From positions 4,448,001 through 4,512,000 of the forward strand of contig NZ_AP027080.1 of the NCBI RefSeq assembly GCF_030295405.1: a DNA stretch of 64,000 nt, written 5' to 3'. The notes beneath the pieces are model-generated. The model was not told the origin of the DNA, did no database searches, and was given only the letters and a program-made list of their open reading frames with translations. This DNA comes from Mesoterricola silvestris. Lineage in GTDB: Bacteria > Acidobacteriota > Holophagae > Holophagales > Holophagaceae. Positions 42,397 through 51,479 of the stretch are shown piece by piece. A program made the translations under genes and the position numbers. Within the stretch, counting starts at the first letter, position 1; each line of letters opens with the position of its first letter.

Positions 42397-43812
42397 ATGT
42401 TTCGAGACCTCCGCACGGCCGTGAGCTCCACCCGCAGGATCGCGGCCTTCGGCCTGCTGATCCTGGCCCTGGGCCTGGGCGCCTACGTGCTGGGCACCCA
42501 GCACCAGCATCCGCGGTTCATCCAGGCCGCCGGAACCATCTTCTGGGTGGTGGGGGCCTACCTGGGGATCCGCGTCTTCACGTACGTCCTCCTGGATCCC
42601 CTGCTGAGCAACCGGGAGACCGCCGTCCCGGGCTTCGCCCGGGACCTGGTGGTCTTCGGATTGTACGTGGGAGCGGCCGTGCTGCTCCTCCACAAGGCGG
42701 GCGGGGTGAACCTGGGGGCGATCCTGGGCACCGGCGCCATCGCCGCGGCCGTGGTGGGCCTTTCCCTCCAGGAGACCCTGGGCAACCTCTTCGCGGGCAT
42801 CTCCCTCCACCTGGACGAGGCCTTCCGGCCCGGGGACTGGATCGAGGTCACGGGCAACCTCCGCAACATGGCCGGCCAGGAGACCTTCGTGGGCCAGGTG
42901 GAGACCATGACCTGGCGGTCCGTGCAGATCCTCACGGAGAACGGGGACACCACCGTTTTCCCCAACCGCATCCTGGCCCAGGCGGTGGTCACCAACCTCT
43001 ACGCCCCCTCCGGGCTGCACCGCCGCACCCTGAAGGTCACCGTGGAACCCCACGGCCCCATGGTCGACACCGTGGCGGCCCTGGAGCAGGCCCTGGGCGG
43101 CATTCCCCACTACCCCCACCGCAAGCCCGAGGTGGTCACCCACAGCTTCGACATGGGGGGCGTGGTCCTGGAACTGCGCTGGTGGGCCCTGGGCTGGCGC
43201 CACGGGCGGGCCGCCAACTTCCTGGCGGTGCGCCTCACCCAGACCGTCCTCAACCGCCGCGGCGTCCCCCTCCTGGGTCCCCACGGCGCCACCACGCCCC
43301 GGTCCGTCCCCATCGTCCTCCCGGAGGGCGCCGTCCCGGACATCCTGGAGCGCATCGGGCTCCCCCCGGATTGGGCCGACGAATTGCGGGAGGGCATCAT
43401 CCTCCGCCGGGCCGCGCCCGGGGAGGCCGTCATCCGCGCCGGGGACCCGGGCGGGTCGCTCTTCATGGTCATGCAGGGCGGCCTGCAGGTGGTGCGCGTG
43501 GCCGAACGCACCGAGCCCTACACGGGCCTCTACTGGGAGGAGCTGGCCGAGCTGAAGCCCGGGGACTGGTTCGGGGAGGGCTCCCTGCTCACCGGCGCCG
43601 TGCGCAGCGCCACCGTTGTGGCCAGGACCCCCTGCGAACTGGTGGAACTGCCCAAGGCCGCCTTCGAGAAGTGCGTGCAGCGCAACCCCCAGGTGGTGGA
43701 CCGGCTGGTGGACCTCATGGAATCCCGGTCCCTGCGCATGAACGAGGCCCCCAAGGCCGAGTCCCGGCGCGAGGAATGGCTCGCCCAGATCAAGAACTGG
43801 TTCCGGCTGTGA
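42397..43812 (+). CDS. MscS-family channel with C-terminal cyclic-nucleotide-binding domain
   Basis: 471 residues. Three to four transmembrane helices, then the MscS pore and beta domain (GTGAIAAAVVGLSLQETLGNLFAG, FRPGDWIEV, FPNRILAQAVVTN), then a CAP-like cNMP-binding domain (about 335-450; AAPGEAVIRAGDPGGSLFMVMQG and GDWFGEGSLLTG). This resembles bCNG channels, where cyclic nucleotide gates the MscS pore. The usual phosphate-binding Arg-Ser pattern (RSA) is present after LLTGAV, so ligand binding is plausible. Confidence 0.9.
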   Translation: MFRDLRTAVSSTRRIAAFGLLILALGLGAYVLGTQHQHPRFIQAAGTIFWVVGAYLGIRVFTYVLLDPLLSNRETAVPGFARDLVVFGLYVGAAVLLLHKAGGVNLGAILGTGAIAAAVVGLSLQETLGNLFAGISLHLDEAFRPGDWIEVTGNLRNMAGQETFVGQVETMTWRSVQILTENGDTTVFPNRILAQAVVTNLYAPSGLHRRTLKVTVEPHGPMVDTVAALEQALGGIPHYPHRKPEVVTHSFDMGGVVLELRWWALGWRHGRAANFLAVRLTQTVLNRRGVPLLGPHGATTPRSVPIVLPEGAVPDILERIGLPPDWADELREGIILRRAAPGEAVIRAGDPGGSLFMVMQGGLQVVRVAERTEPYTGLYWEELAELKPGDWFGEGSLLTGAVRSATVVARTPCELVELPKAAFEKCVQRNPQVVDRLVDLMESRSLRMNEAPKAESRREEWLAQIKNWFRL

Positions 43813-43855
43813 CATTGGCCTTCCCGCAGGCATTACTATGGAACCGGAGGCGGCC

Positions 43856-44134
43856 ATGAAGATCCCTGAGAACCTTCGCGAAATCGTGGACCGCCTGGGT
43901 TCCGCCATGGTCCAGGCCCTGGCCAAGGACGAGGAGACCCGGGCCCTGGCCCGGGCCATCCAGGACAAGGGCTTCGACATCGCCCTGGTGCTGGAGGCCA
44001 CCGTGGCCCTCCACCGGCGGGAGGAGGAGGAGGACACGGCCCCCGGCTTCACCCTGCCGGGCGCTTCCGAGGACGACGGCCAGTGGAGCGAATCGGACAA
44101 GGCCTTCCTGCGCACCTTCCGGATCTCGATGTGA
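43856..44134 (+). CDS. Small acidic hypothetical protein
   Basis: 92 residues, helical and acidic, starting with MKIPENLREIVDRLGSAMV. GGAGG lies 5 nt before the ATG at 43856. Its stop overlaps the rlmN GTG (GTGA), so it is probably coupled to rlmN. No family recognised. Confidence 0.6.
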   Translation: MKIPENLREIVDRLGSAMVQALAKDEETRALARAIQDKGFDIALVLEATVALHRREEEEDTAPGFTLPGASEDDGQWSESDKAFLRTFRISM

Positions 44135-45234
44135 GCTTCCACGAGCCCGCCCCCGAACTCGCCGCGGGCCCCAGCCCCAACGCCGCCGGCATGGACCTCC
44201 CGCGCCTGAAGGCCCTGGTGGCCTCCCTGGGCGAGAGCCCCTTCCGGGCCGCCCAGCTCCACCACGGCCTCTACCGCATGCGGTGGACCGCCTGGGAGCA
44301 GTTCACCAACCTTTCCAAGGCCCTGCGCACCCGCCTGGAGCGGGAGGTGCGCCTGGCCTGGCCCGAGCTGGCCGAGAGCGTGCGCTCCGAGGACGGTTCC
44401 ACCAAGCACGCCTTCCTGCTGGAGGACGGCTCCCAGGTGGAGGGCGTCCACATGCCCTACGGCCGGCGCACCACCCTGTGCCTGTCCAGCCAGGTGGGCT
44501 GCGCCATGGGCTGCACCTTCTGCGCCACGGGCCTCATGGGCATCAAGCGCAACCTCACCCCCGGCGAGATCGCCGGCCAGGTGGTGACCATGCTCAACGC
44601 CCACGGCCACGGCCCCGACGAGGCGGTGAACCTGGTCTTCATGGGCATGGGCGAGCCCCTGCACAACCTGGACAACCTCATGGCGGCCTTCGCCCTCCTC
44701 ACGGACCCCGCCGGCCTGGGCATCGCCCCCAGGCGCATCACCCTCTCCACCTCCGGCCTGGTCTCCGGCATCCAGCGCCTGGCCGGGTTCAAGCCCAGGC
44801 CCCGCCTGGCCCTGAGCCTCAACGCCACCACCGACGCCTACCGGTCCACCATCATGCCCGTGAACCGGGTCTGGAACCTGGAGGCCCTGGCCGCCGCCCT
44901 CAAGGCCTTCCCCCTGGAGCACGGGGAGCGCATCACGCTGGAGTACGTCCTCCTGAAGGGCGTCACCGACGCCCCGGAGGACGGCGCGCGCCTGGCCGCC
45001 TTCGCCGCGCGTTTCCCGTCCAAGGTGAACCTCATCCCCTTCAACCCCCACGAAGGCGCCGGCTTCGAGCCGCCCTCGGAGGAACGGATCGTGGAACTGT
45101 GCGGCCTGCTCGCCGGCCGGGGCATCACGGTGAGCGTGCGCCGGAGCCGGGGCCAGGATGTGGCTGGGGCGTGCGGACAGCTGGTGAGGCAGGCGACGCG
45201 GAATCGGGACGAGGGGGACGGGGACCCGGACTGA
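44131..45234 (+). CDS. rlmN: 23S rRNA/tRNA (adenine-C2)-methyltransferase RlmN
   Basis: 367 residues. The radical-SAM triad is CAMGCTFC (CxxxCxxC), followed by MGMGEPLHNLDN, and near the C-terminus RRSRGQDVAGACGQL with the catalytic Cys pair partner. It methylates A2503 in 23S rRNA and A37 in some tRNAs. The GTG in the overlap with the small gene is taken as the start; an ATG at 44191 would remove 20 residues. The tail is Arg/Asp rich. Confidence 0.95.
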   Translation: MSFHEPAPELAAGPSPNAAGMDLPRLKALVASLGESPFRAAQLHHGLYRMRWTAWEQFTNLSKALRTRLEREVRLAWPELAESVRSEDGSTKHAFLLEDGSQVEGVHMPYGRRTTLCLSSQVGCAMGCTFCATGLMGIKRNLTPGEIAGQVVTMLNAHGHGPDEAVNLVFMGMGEPLHNLDNLMAAFALLTDPAGLGIAPRRITLSTSGLVSGIQRLAGFKPRPRLALSLNATTDAYRSTIMPVNRVWNLEALAAALKAFPLEHGERITLEYVLLKGVTDAPEDGARLAAFAARFPSKVNLIPFNPHEGAGFEPPSEERIVELCGLLAGRGITVSVRRSRGQDVAGACGQLVRQATRNRDEGDGDPD

Positions 45235-45303
45235 AAAAGGCCTCCCCGACCGGGCGCGGGCGTTGACAAGCGCGCCCGGGGAACCGAACCTGGATCAATG
45301 AAT

Positions 45304-45316
45304 ATTTCATTGAAAT
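45304..45316 (+). promoter_or_regulatory. Palindrome upstream of the methyltransferase gene
   Basis: ATTTCA-T-TGAAAT, a perfect 6-bp dyad 8 bp before the ATG at 45324. A TTGACA lies at 45263-45268, but no -10 box fits at 17 nt. A regulator site is possible. Confidence 0.3.
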
Positions 45317-45323
45317 CCCCACC

Positions 45324-46094
45324 ATGCTGAACCGATCCGCCTCCCGCCTGGCCCTCCTCCTTTCCCTGGCGCCGCTCGCCTGTGAGGCCCCCCGGACCCT
45401 GGCCCCGGCCGCCGCCCGGCCTCCGGTCCTGTCCTGGCGGGTGGCCTCGGCCCACCTGGAGGATATCTTCGAGCAGATCCCCAGCAGTTCCATCGAGGAT
45501 TTCCGCAGGGACACCCCGGACGCCGAGCGCGTGCGGGTGAACGCCTCCCACGGCGAGGCCGGCGTCAAGGACGACAAGGCCCACGTCTACGGCGAGCCCG
45601 CGCCGGCCACCACGGACCTCATGCTCCGGCGCCTGGGGGCCGCGGAGGACGATGTGCTGTACGACCTGGGCAGCGGCCGGGGCTACTTCCTCATGCAGGC
45701 CCTCCTCACCACGCCCCTGCGCCGGGCCGTGGGAGTGGAACTGGCCTCCTCCCGCGTCGCCGTGGCCTTGGCCGCCCGCAAGGCCCTGGAGGAAAGGGGC
45801 CTTCTGGCGGGCAGGACCCTGGATCTGCGCGAACAGGATATGGCCCAGGCCGACTACGGGGACGCCACCCTGGTGTACATGGATTCGGTCTTCTACTCCG
45901 ACGAACTGCTCAGGACCGTGGCCCAGCGCCTTTCCCGGGCGAAGAAGCTGCGCACGATCGTCATGATCATGAAGGGCCTTCCCCCCAACCCCTGGTTCGA
46001 GGTGGAGGCCCGGGAGCGCTGGAAGATGAGCTGGAGTCCGAAATTCGGGTCGGAGGTGATCTTCTACCGCCGGACCGCGGCGCCCGCGGGCTGA
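45324..46094 (+). CDS. Class I SAM methyltransferase with a signal sequence
   Basis: 256 residues. The N-terminus is basic, then LALLLSLAPLAC, a signal peptide and possible (imperfect) lipobox. The rest is a Rossmann methyltransferase with motif I DLGSGRGYFLMQA and the acidic end of strand 2 (GVELASSR). The spacing and the aromatic YDLGSGRGY resemble DOT1-like lysine methyltransferases. Export of a SAM enzyme is odd: SAM is not available in the periplasm, so the N-terminus may be an anchor instead. Function unknown. Confidence 0.75.
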   Translation: MLNRSASRLALLLSLAPLACEAPRTLAPAAARPPVLSWRVASAHLEDIFEQIPSSSIEDFRRDTPDAERVRVNASHGEAGVKDDKAHVYGEPAPATTDLMLRRLGAAEDDVLYDLGSGRGYFLMQALLTTPLRRAVGVELASSRVAVALAARKALEERGLLAGRTLDLREQDMAQADYGDATLVYMDSVFYSDELLRTVAQRLSRAKKLRTIVMIMKGLPPNPWFEVEARERWKMSWSPKFGSEVIFYRRTAAPAG

Positions 46095-46116
46095 CCTTGG
46101 CCCTTCCCCCCCCCTC

Positions 46117-46137
46117 CGGTAAACTAATCGTTTACCG
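46117..46137 (+). promoter_or_regulatory. 8-bp inverted repeat upstream of leuS
   Basis: CGGTAAAC-TAATC-GTTTACCG, a perfect 8-bp dyad ending 12 bp before the leuS ATG. It could be an operator or a short hairpin limiting ribosome access. No T-box signature is seen. Confidence 0.35.
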
Positions 46138-46149
46138 CGAGGCTGCCCC

Positions 46150-48573
46150 ATGCCCTTCGATCCCCTGCACCAGGAATCCCAGATCCAGCGCCGCTGGATG
46201 GAGGCGCAGGCCTTCCGCGCGCCCCGCGCGTCCGAACTCAAGCCCAGTGACCGCACCTTCTACATGCTGGTCATGCTCCCCTACCCCAGCGGGCGCATCC
46301 ACATGGGGCACGTGCGCAACTACACCCTGGGCGACGTGGTGGCGCGGTTCCGGCGCATGCGGGGCGACAAGGTCATGAACCCCCTGGGCTGGGACTCCTT
46401 CGGCATGCCCGCGGAGAACGCGGCCATCAAGAACGGCATCCACCCCGCCATCTGGACCCGGGCCAACATCCAGGAGATGAAGGGCCAGATCCAGAAGATG
46501 GGCATCAGCTACGACTGGGACCGGGAGATCGCCACCTTCCTGCCCGAGTACTACCGCTGGAACCAGTGGTTCTTCCTCAAGATGTGGGAGCGGGGCGACG
46601 TGTTCCGGGCCCTGCGCAACGTGAACTGGTGCGAGGCCCTGGGCACGGTGCTGGCCAACGAGCAGGTGGTGGACGGCAAGGATGAGCGCACGGGGCACCC
46701 GGTGGTGCAGAAGGCGCTGGAGCAGTACTTCTTCGCCATCACCAAGTACGCCGACGAGCTCCTGGACGGCCATGCCCAGCTGGACTGGCCCGAGAACGTC
46801 AAGGCCATGCAGCGGCACTGGATCGGCAAGTCCGAAGGGGCCCGCCTCACCTTCGACCTGGCCGACGGCGAGCAGGTGACCGTCTTCACCACCCGCCTGG
46901 ACACCCTCTGCGGCGTGACCTTCATGGCGCTCTCCACGGAGCACCCCTTCATCCTCAAGGCGGCGGAATCGGACCCCGGCCTCAAGGCCTTCTGCGCCCA
47001 GGTGGCCGCCATGAGCCGGGAGGACCGGCTCATGAGCGACATCAAGCTGGGCTTCCGCTCGAAGCTGGAGGCCATCCACCCCTTCACCGGGGAGCGGATC
47101 CCCATCTTCGCCGCCAACTACGTCCTCATGGACTACGGCACCGGCGCCGTCATGGGCGTGCCCGCCCACGACGAGCGCGACCACGAGTTCGCGGAGAAGT
47201 ACGGCCTGCCCATCCCCAAGGTCATCGAGAGCGAGAACCCCTGGGAGCCCGGCATCCTCGTGAATTCCGGCGAATTCGACGGCCTGACCTCGGAGGCGGC
47301 CGTGGACGCCATGGTGGAAAGGCTCGGCGGCCGCGCCGAGAAGGCCATCACCTTCAAGCTCAAGGACTGGGGCCTCTCCCGCCAGCGCTACTGGGGCACG
47401 CCCATCCCCACCGTGCACTGCCCGGACTGCGGCGTGGTGCCGGAAAAGGAGGAGAACCTCCCCATCCGCCTCCCCGAGGACGTGGCCTTCGCGGGCGTGG
47501 GGGCCTCCCCGCTGCTCACGTCCCCCACCTTCCTGGACTGCCCCTGCCCGCGGTGCGGCCGCCCCGCGCGGCGCGAGACGGACACCATGGACACCTTCGT
47601 GGACTCCAGCTGGTACTGGATGCGCTACCTGGACCCCAGGAACGAGACGCTCCCCTTCGCCAAGGCCGAGGCCGACGCCTGGAGCCCCGTGGACCTCTAC
47701 ATCGGCGGCATCGAGCACGCCACCATGCACCTCATCTACGCCCGGTACTTCCACAAGATCATGCGCGACCTGGGGCTGGCCTCCGGGGACGAGCCCTTCA
47801 AGAAGCTCATCTGCCAGGGCATGGTCCTCAAGGACGGCTTCAAGATGTCCAAGTCCAAGGGCAACATCGTCGACCCCGACGAGGTCATCGCCAAGTACGG
47901 GGCGGACGCCCTGCGCCTGTTCATGATCTTCGCGGCGCCCATCGAGAAGGAGATCGACTGGACCGGCTTCGAGGGCATCGACGGCGCCACCCGCTTCCTG
48001 CGCCGCATCACGCGCATGGTGGAGGAGCACGCCCCCACCCGGGAACCCCTCCCCCCCAAGGACCAGCTCACCGCCGAGGAGAAGACCCTCCTGGTCAAGC
48101 TCCACCAGACCCTCCACAAGGTCACCGACGACCTGGACCACCGCTACCAGTTCAACACCCTGGTATCGAGCCTCATGGAGACCTCCAACGCCCTGGCGGA
48201 CCTGCCCGCCGGCGCCCCCCACCGCGGCCCCGTGCTGCAGCACGCCCTGGAGGTCTTCACCCTCATGCTGAGCCCGGCGGCGCCCCACCTGGCCGAGCAG
48301 CTCTGGGCCACCCTGGGCCACGAGGGCTTCTGCATGCACGCCGCCTGGCCCTCGGTGGATCCCGCGTGGCTTTCCGCCGACGAGGTGACGGTGGTGGTGC
48401 AGGTGAACGGCAAGGTGCGGGGCCGCATCCTGGTGGCCGCCTCGGCCACCGAGGACGAGCGCCGCGCCGCGGCCCTGGCCTGCCCCGAAGCCCTCCACCA
48501 CATGGAAGGCAAGGAGGTCGTCAAGGTGGTGGTGCCTCCCGGGGGCAAGCTCGTGAGCATCGTCGTCAAATAG
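46150..48573 (+). CDS. leuS: Leucyl-tRNA synthetase
   Basis: 807 residues. The HIGH motif is in PYPSGRIHMGHVRN; the CP1 editing domain follows (GTGAVMGVPAHDERDHEFA with the editing Asp). The KMSKS loop reads KMSKSKGN. A zinc-ribbon-like CPDCG and CPRCG pair is present, as in many bacterial LeuRS. It charges tRNA-Leu. pyrE begins 8 bp after its stop. Confidence 0.98.
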   Translation: MPFDPLHQESQIQRRWMEAQAFRAPRASELKPSDRTFYMLVMLPYPSGRIHMGHVRNYTLGDVVARFRRMRGDKVMNPLGWDSFGMPAENAAIKNGIHPAIWTRANIQEMKGQIQKMGISYDWDREIATFLPEYYRWNQWFFLKMWERGDVFRALRNVNWCEALGTVLANEQVVDGKDERTGHPVVQKALEQYFFAITKYADELLDGHAQLDWPENVKAMQRHWIGKSEGARLTFDLADGEQVTVFTTRLDTLCGVTFMALSTEHPFILKAAESDPGLKAFCAQVAAMSREDRLMSDIKLGFRSKLEAIHPFTGERIPIFAANYVLMDYGTGAVMGVPAHDERDHEFAEKYGLPIPKVIESENPWEPGILVNSGEFDGLTSEAAVDAMVERLGGRAEKAITFKLKDWGLSRQRYWGTPIPTVHCPDCGVVPEKEENLPIRLPEDVAFAGVGASPLLTSPTFLDCPCPRCGRPARRETDTMDTFVDSSWYWMRYLDPRNETLPFAKAEADAWSPVDLYIGGIEHATMHLIYARYFHKIMRDLGLASGDEPFKKLICQGMVLKDGFKMSKSKGNIVDPDEVIAKYGADALRLFMIFAAPIEKEIDWTGFEGIDGATRFLRRITRMVEEHAPTREPLPPKDQLTAEEKTLLVKLHQTLHKVTDDLDHRYQFNTLVSSLMETSNALADLPAGAPHRGPVLQHALEVFTLMLSPAAPHLAEQLWATLGHEGFCMHAAWPSVDPAWLSADEVTVVVQVNGKVRGRILVAASATEDERRAAALACPEALHHMEGKEVVKVVVPPGGKLVSIVVK

Positions 48574-48581
48574 GAGGCCCC

Positions 48582-49205
48582 ATGCTGGATCTCGCCGCAG
48601 GTCTGCTGGACGCGGGCGCCGTGCGCCTCTCGCCCCGGAGCCCCTTCACCTGGGCCTCGGGCCTGCGCTCCCCGATCTACTGCGACAACCGCCAGCTCCT
48701 GGGCTTCCCGGACCTGCGCTCCCGGATCCGCAAGGCCCTGGCCGAGGCCGCGGCGGCGGCCCGCCCCACCCTCGTCGCCGGCACCAGCACCGCCGGCATC
48801 GCCTGGGCCGCCCTGGTGGCCGACGAACTGGGCCTGCCCATGGCCTACGTGCGCCCCGAACCCAAGAAGCACGGCATGGGCCGGCAGGTGGAGGGCCCCC
48901 ACACCGACGGCCACCGGGTGGTGCTCATCGAGGACCTCATCTCCACCGGGGGCTCCAGCATCAAGTGCGTGGAGGCCCTGCGCCACGAGGACGCCCAGGT
49001 GACGCAAGTGCTGGCGCTCTTCAGCTATGGCCTGCCCCAGGCGGACGCCGCCTTCCGGGACGCGGGGGTGGAGCTGAAGGTGCTGGCCACCTTCCCGGAA
49101 CTGGCCGCCCGGGCCCAGGAGAAGGGAATCCTGGACGCGCGGGATATGGAGTCGCTGAAGGAGTGGCGGGCTGATACCGTGGCCTGGAGCAAACGCCACG
49201 AGTGA
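48582..49205 (+). CDS. pyrE: Orotate phosphoribosyltransferase
   Basis: 207 residues. It has the PRPP-binding motif VVLIEDLISTGGSS, the TWASGLRSPIYCDNR N-terminal strand and KKHGMG. It makes OMP in UMP synthesis. The ATG follows AGGAGG by about 6 nt. Cotranscribed with leuS (8-bp gap) and the adenosyltransferase (7-bp gap). Confidence 0.96.
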   Translation: MLDLAAGLLDAGAVRLSPRSPFTWASGLRSPIYCDNRQLLGFPDLRSRIRKALAEAAAAARPTLVAGTSTAGIAWAALVADELGLPMAYVRPEPKKHGMGRQVEGPHTDGHRVVLIEDLISTGGSSIKCVEALRHEDAQVTQVLALFSYGLPQADAAFRDAGVELKVLATFPELAARAQEKGILDARDMESLKEWRADTVAWSKRHE

Positions 49206-49212
49206 GGAACCC

Positions 49213-49764
49213 ATGAAGATCTACACGCGCACCGGGGACGAAGGGGTCTCCGGACTCTTCGGGGGGGAGCGGGTGCCCAAGGACCACCTGCGCCTGGCCG
49301 CCTACGGCACCCTGGACGAACTGAACAGCCTCCTGGGCGTGCTGGGCCTCCACCTCCCGGCGGACCTGGCCGGTCCCCTGGAAGCCGTGCAGCACGACCT
49401 CTTCTCCCTGGGGGCCATCCTCGCCACGCCGCCCTCGTGCGCTAGCCTGCTTGACCAGCGCATGACCCGCCAGACCTGGTCCATCGCCGCCATGGAGGCG
49501 GACATCGACCGCCTCACGGCCCTGGCGCCGCCCATGACGGCCTTCGTTCTTCCGGGCGGCTGCCCGGCTTCCGCCTATGCCCACTGGGCGCGAACGGTGT
49601 GCCGAAGGGCCGAGCGGGACGTGGTGACCCTCGGCGCTCAGGAGGAGGTGCATCCGGACGTCCTCGTGTACCTGAACCGCCTCAGCGACTGGCTCTTCTC
49701 CCTGGCCCGGGCCGCCAACGCCCTGGCGGGGGTCCCGGATGTGAAGTGGGTCCCGAAGGGTTAA
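49213..49764 (+). CDS. Cob(I)alamin adenosyltransferase, PduO type
   Basis: 183 residues. The family N-terminus IYTRTGDEG is clear, and the segments GTLDELNS and VVTLG...VLVYLNRLSDWLFSLARAAN follow. It makes adenosylcobalamin from cob(I)alamin and ATP. The catalytic Arg/Asn residues of the C-terminal helix (RLSD, ARAAN) are in place. Confidence 0.94.
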   Translation: MKIYTRTGDEGVSGLFGGERVPKDHLRLAAYGTLDELNSLLGVLGLHLPADLAGPLEAVQHDLFSLGAILATPPSCASLLDQRMTRQTWSIAAMEADIDRLTALAPPMTAFVLPGGCPASAYAHWARTVCRRAERDVVTLGAQEEVHPDVLVYLNRLSDWLFSLARAANALAGVPDVKWVPKG

Positions 49765-49787
49765 ACTGGTGGCTGGATGATTTGCGA

Positions 49788-50606
49788 ATGAAGGCCCCCG
49801 CTCTGCTCCTCCTCGCCCTGGCCGCCCACGCGGGCAGCCCCGCGAAGCGCGGCCAGACCTACCTCTACACGTATTTCGACCGCAACGGCAACACCGTCAT
49901 CAACAACCTGCCCCCCGCCTACATGAAGGGCCAGGGGCTCACCCTCAAGCACGTGGGCGTGGGCCACATCCGCCTGGCCATCTCCTCGTCGGAGATGGCC
50001 AAGGTCCTCAAGAGCCCCGAGCTCCTGGCCATGGTGGACACCATCGCAACGGCCGAGGGGGTGGACCCCTACCTGGCCCGGGCCATCATCCAGGCCGAGA
50101 GCGCCTTCTACACCAAGGCCCGCAGCCGCGCCGGGGCCCTGGGCCTCATGCAGCTCATGCCCCAGACCGCCGAGCGCTTCGGGGTGCTGGACCCCTTCGA
50201 CCCCCAGCAGAACATCACGGGCGGCGTGAAGTACCTGCGATGGCTCATGAACACCTTCGAGGGGGACCTGCCCCGGGTGGTGGCCGCCTACAATTCGGGC
50301 GAGAACAACGTGATCAAGTACAAGGGCATCCCCCCCTTCGCGGAGACCCGGGCCTACGTGCCCCGGGTGATGAACCTCTACGCCAAGCGCCTGGTGCAGC
50401 CCGATCCCAAGGCGGCCGGGTCCATGGCCCTCCTGAAGAAGGGCCGGGGCGGCTTCGACGTGAGCGAGAAGCCCGTGGAACCGGAAGCCGTGGCCGAGAA
50501 CCATCCCCGCACCAGCAAGCTCTTCCAGTGGGTGGACGCCTCCGGGCGCACGCAGATCAGCGACCAGCCCCCCCCCAAGGGCACGGCGGGGGTCAAGGTC
50601 TTCTGA
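49788..50606 (+). CDS. Lytic transglycosylase (SLT domain)
   Basis: 272 residues with a signal peptide (MKAPALLLLALAAHA). The SLT domain has the catalytic Glu in IIQAESAFY, then GALGLMQLMPQTA and AAYNSGE. A DUF4124-like beta strand pair is present both at the N-terminus (TYLYTYFDRNGNTVINNLPP) and at the C-terminus (LFQWVDASGRTQISDQPP), so the same small module flanks the catalytic domain. It cuts peptidoglycan glycan strands in the periplasm. Confidence 0.9.
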   Translation: MKAPALLLLALAAHAGSPAKRGQTYLYTYFDRNGNTVINNLPPAYMKGQGLTLKHVGVGHIRLAISSSEMAKVLKSPELLAMVDTIATAEGVDPYLARAIIQAESAFYTKARSRAGALGLMQLMPQTAERFGVLDPFDPQQNITGGVKYLRWLMNTFEGDLPRVVAAYNSGENNVIKYKGIPPFAETRAYVPRVMNLYAKRLVQPDPKAAGSMALLKKGRGGFDVSEKPVEPEAVAENHPRTSKLFQWVDASGRTQISDQPPPKGTAGVKVF

Positions 50607-50610
50607 CCGG

Positions 50611-51465
50611 TCAGAGGAGGCGCGCGCCGGGCAGGTTCTCGTCCAGCCAGCCCTGGGCCAGCTGGCGCATGCCGGCCTCGTGGACGGAGTGCCAGGCCGC
50701 CTCCAGCGCCGGGAAATCCCTCAGGGTGTCCCGGAAGCAGCGGAAGGGCTTGGGCAGGCGCAGGGCCCGGGCCAGGGACCGGGCAGGCTCCCCGTCCTCC
50801 AGGTTCTCCACGAATTCCTCCATGATCCGGAAGCGGTCCCGGGACGGCAGGGGCTCGATGGGCAGGAGATCCTCGCTGTTCGTGCCGCCGTCCGGATCCA
50901 CCAGCACCTCGCCGGTTTCCAGGTCCAGGTACCAGGTCACGTCGTAGGGGTTGCCCTCCAGGGCCTCCGTGAGATCCGCGGCCGCCACCTCCAGGTAGGC
51001 GTACTGCCCCGGGTCCTCCTCCTCCCGGGCGAAGGTGATGAACCCCACGTCCACGGGTTCGCGCCCCGCCTGGCGCAGCAGGGTCGCGATCTGGCCCCGG
51101 TGGTGCACCCCGTGGGTGGCCACGTGGAGGAGGATATCCTGCAGGGGCGTCCAGTATTCCTCGCCCTTGATGTTCCGGTAGTGCACCGGTGCCGCCAGGC
51201 GGCTGGCGGTGGCGGCCTTGAGCACCTCCCGGTACCCCTCGGCGTTGGCCCGGGCCCGCGCCCCGGCCTCGGCCAGGGTCAGGTCCATCCAGGGGTTGGC
51301 CTTGGCCTCGTCGCCGCACCGGATGCGGTCCAGCCAGGTCTTCTCGGCGCCCAGGACGTGGCCCAGGAGCCGCATCACGTCCGCCGGGGCATCCTCCAGG
51401 GCCTCCACCAGCCTTTCGTCCGCCCATTCCAGATGGCTGAAGAGCCGTTCCAGGTGCGCGTGCAT
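50611..51465 (-). CDS. DinB-domain protein fused to a UPF0158 domain
   Basis: 284 residues from the ATG at 51465 (GGGAGG upstream). Residues 1 to about 160 are a DinB/YfiT-like four-helix domain with the metal-site histidines (GHVLGAE, THGVHHRGQ). From about 185 to the end a UPF0158-like domain follows (YLDLETGEV, IEPLPSRDRFRIMEEFVENL, ALRLPKPFRCFRDTL, WLDENL). DinB enzymes use glutathione or other thiols; UPF0158 is uncharacterised. The lytic transglycosylase ends 5 bp before its stop on the other strand. Confidence 0.75.
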   Translation of the reverse strand: MHAHLERLFSHLEWADERLVEALEDAPADVMRLLGHVLGAEKTWLDRIRCGDEAKANPWMDLTLAEAGARARANAEGYREVLKAATASRLAAPVHYRNIKGEEYWTPLQDILLHVATHGVHHRGQIATLLRQAGREPVDVGFITFAREEEDPGQYAYLEVAAADLTEALEGNPYDVTWYLDLETGEVLVDPDGGTNSEDLLPIEPLPSRDRFRIMEEFVENLEDGEPARSLARALRLPKPFRCFRDTLRDFPALEAAWHSVHEAGMRQLAQGWLDENLPGARLL

Positions 51466-51479
51466 GGCATCCTCCCGTT

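Noticed and set aside
45263-45291. TTGACA at 45263 as a complete promoter
   Set aside because: No -10 box fits at 16-18 nt; the nearest AT-rich hexamer is too far away.
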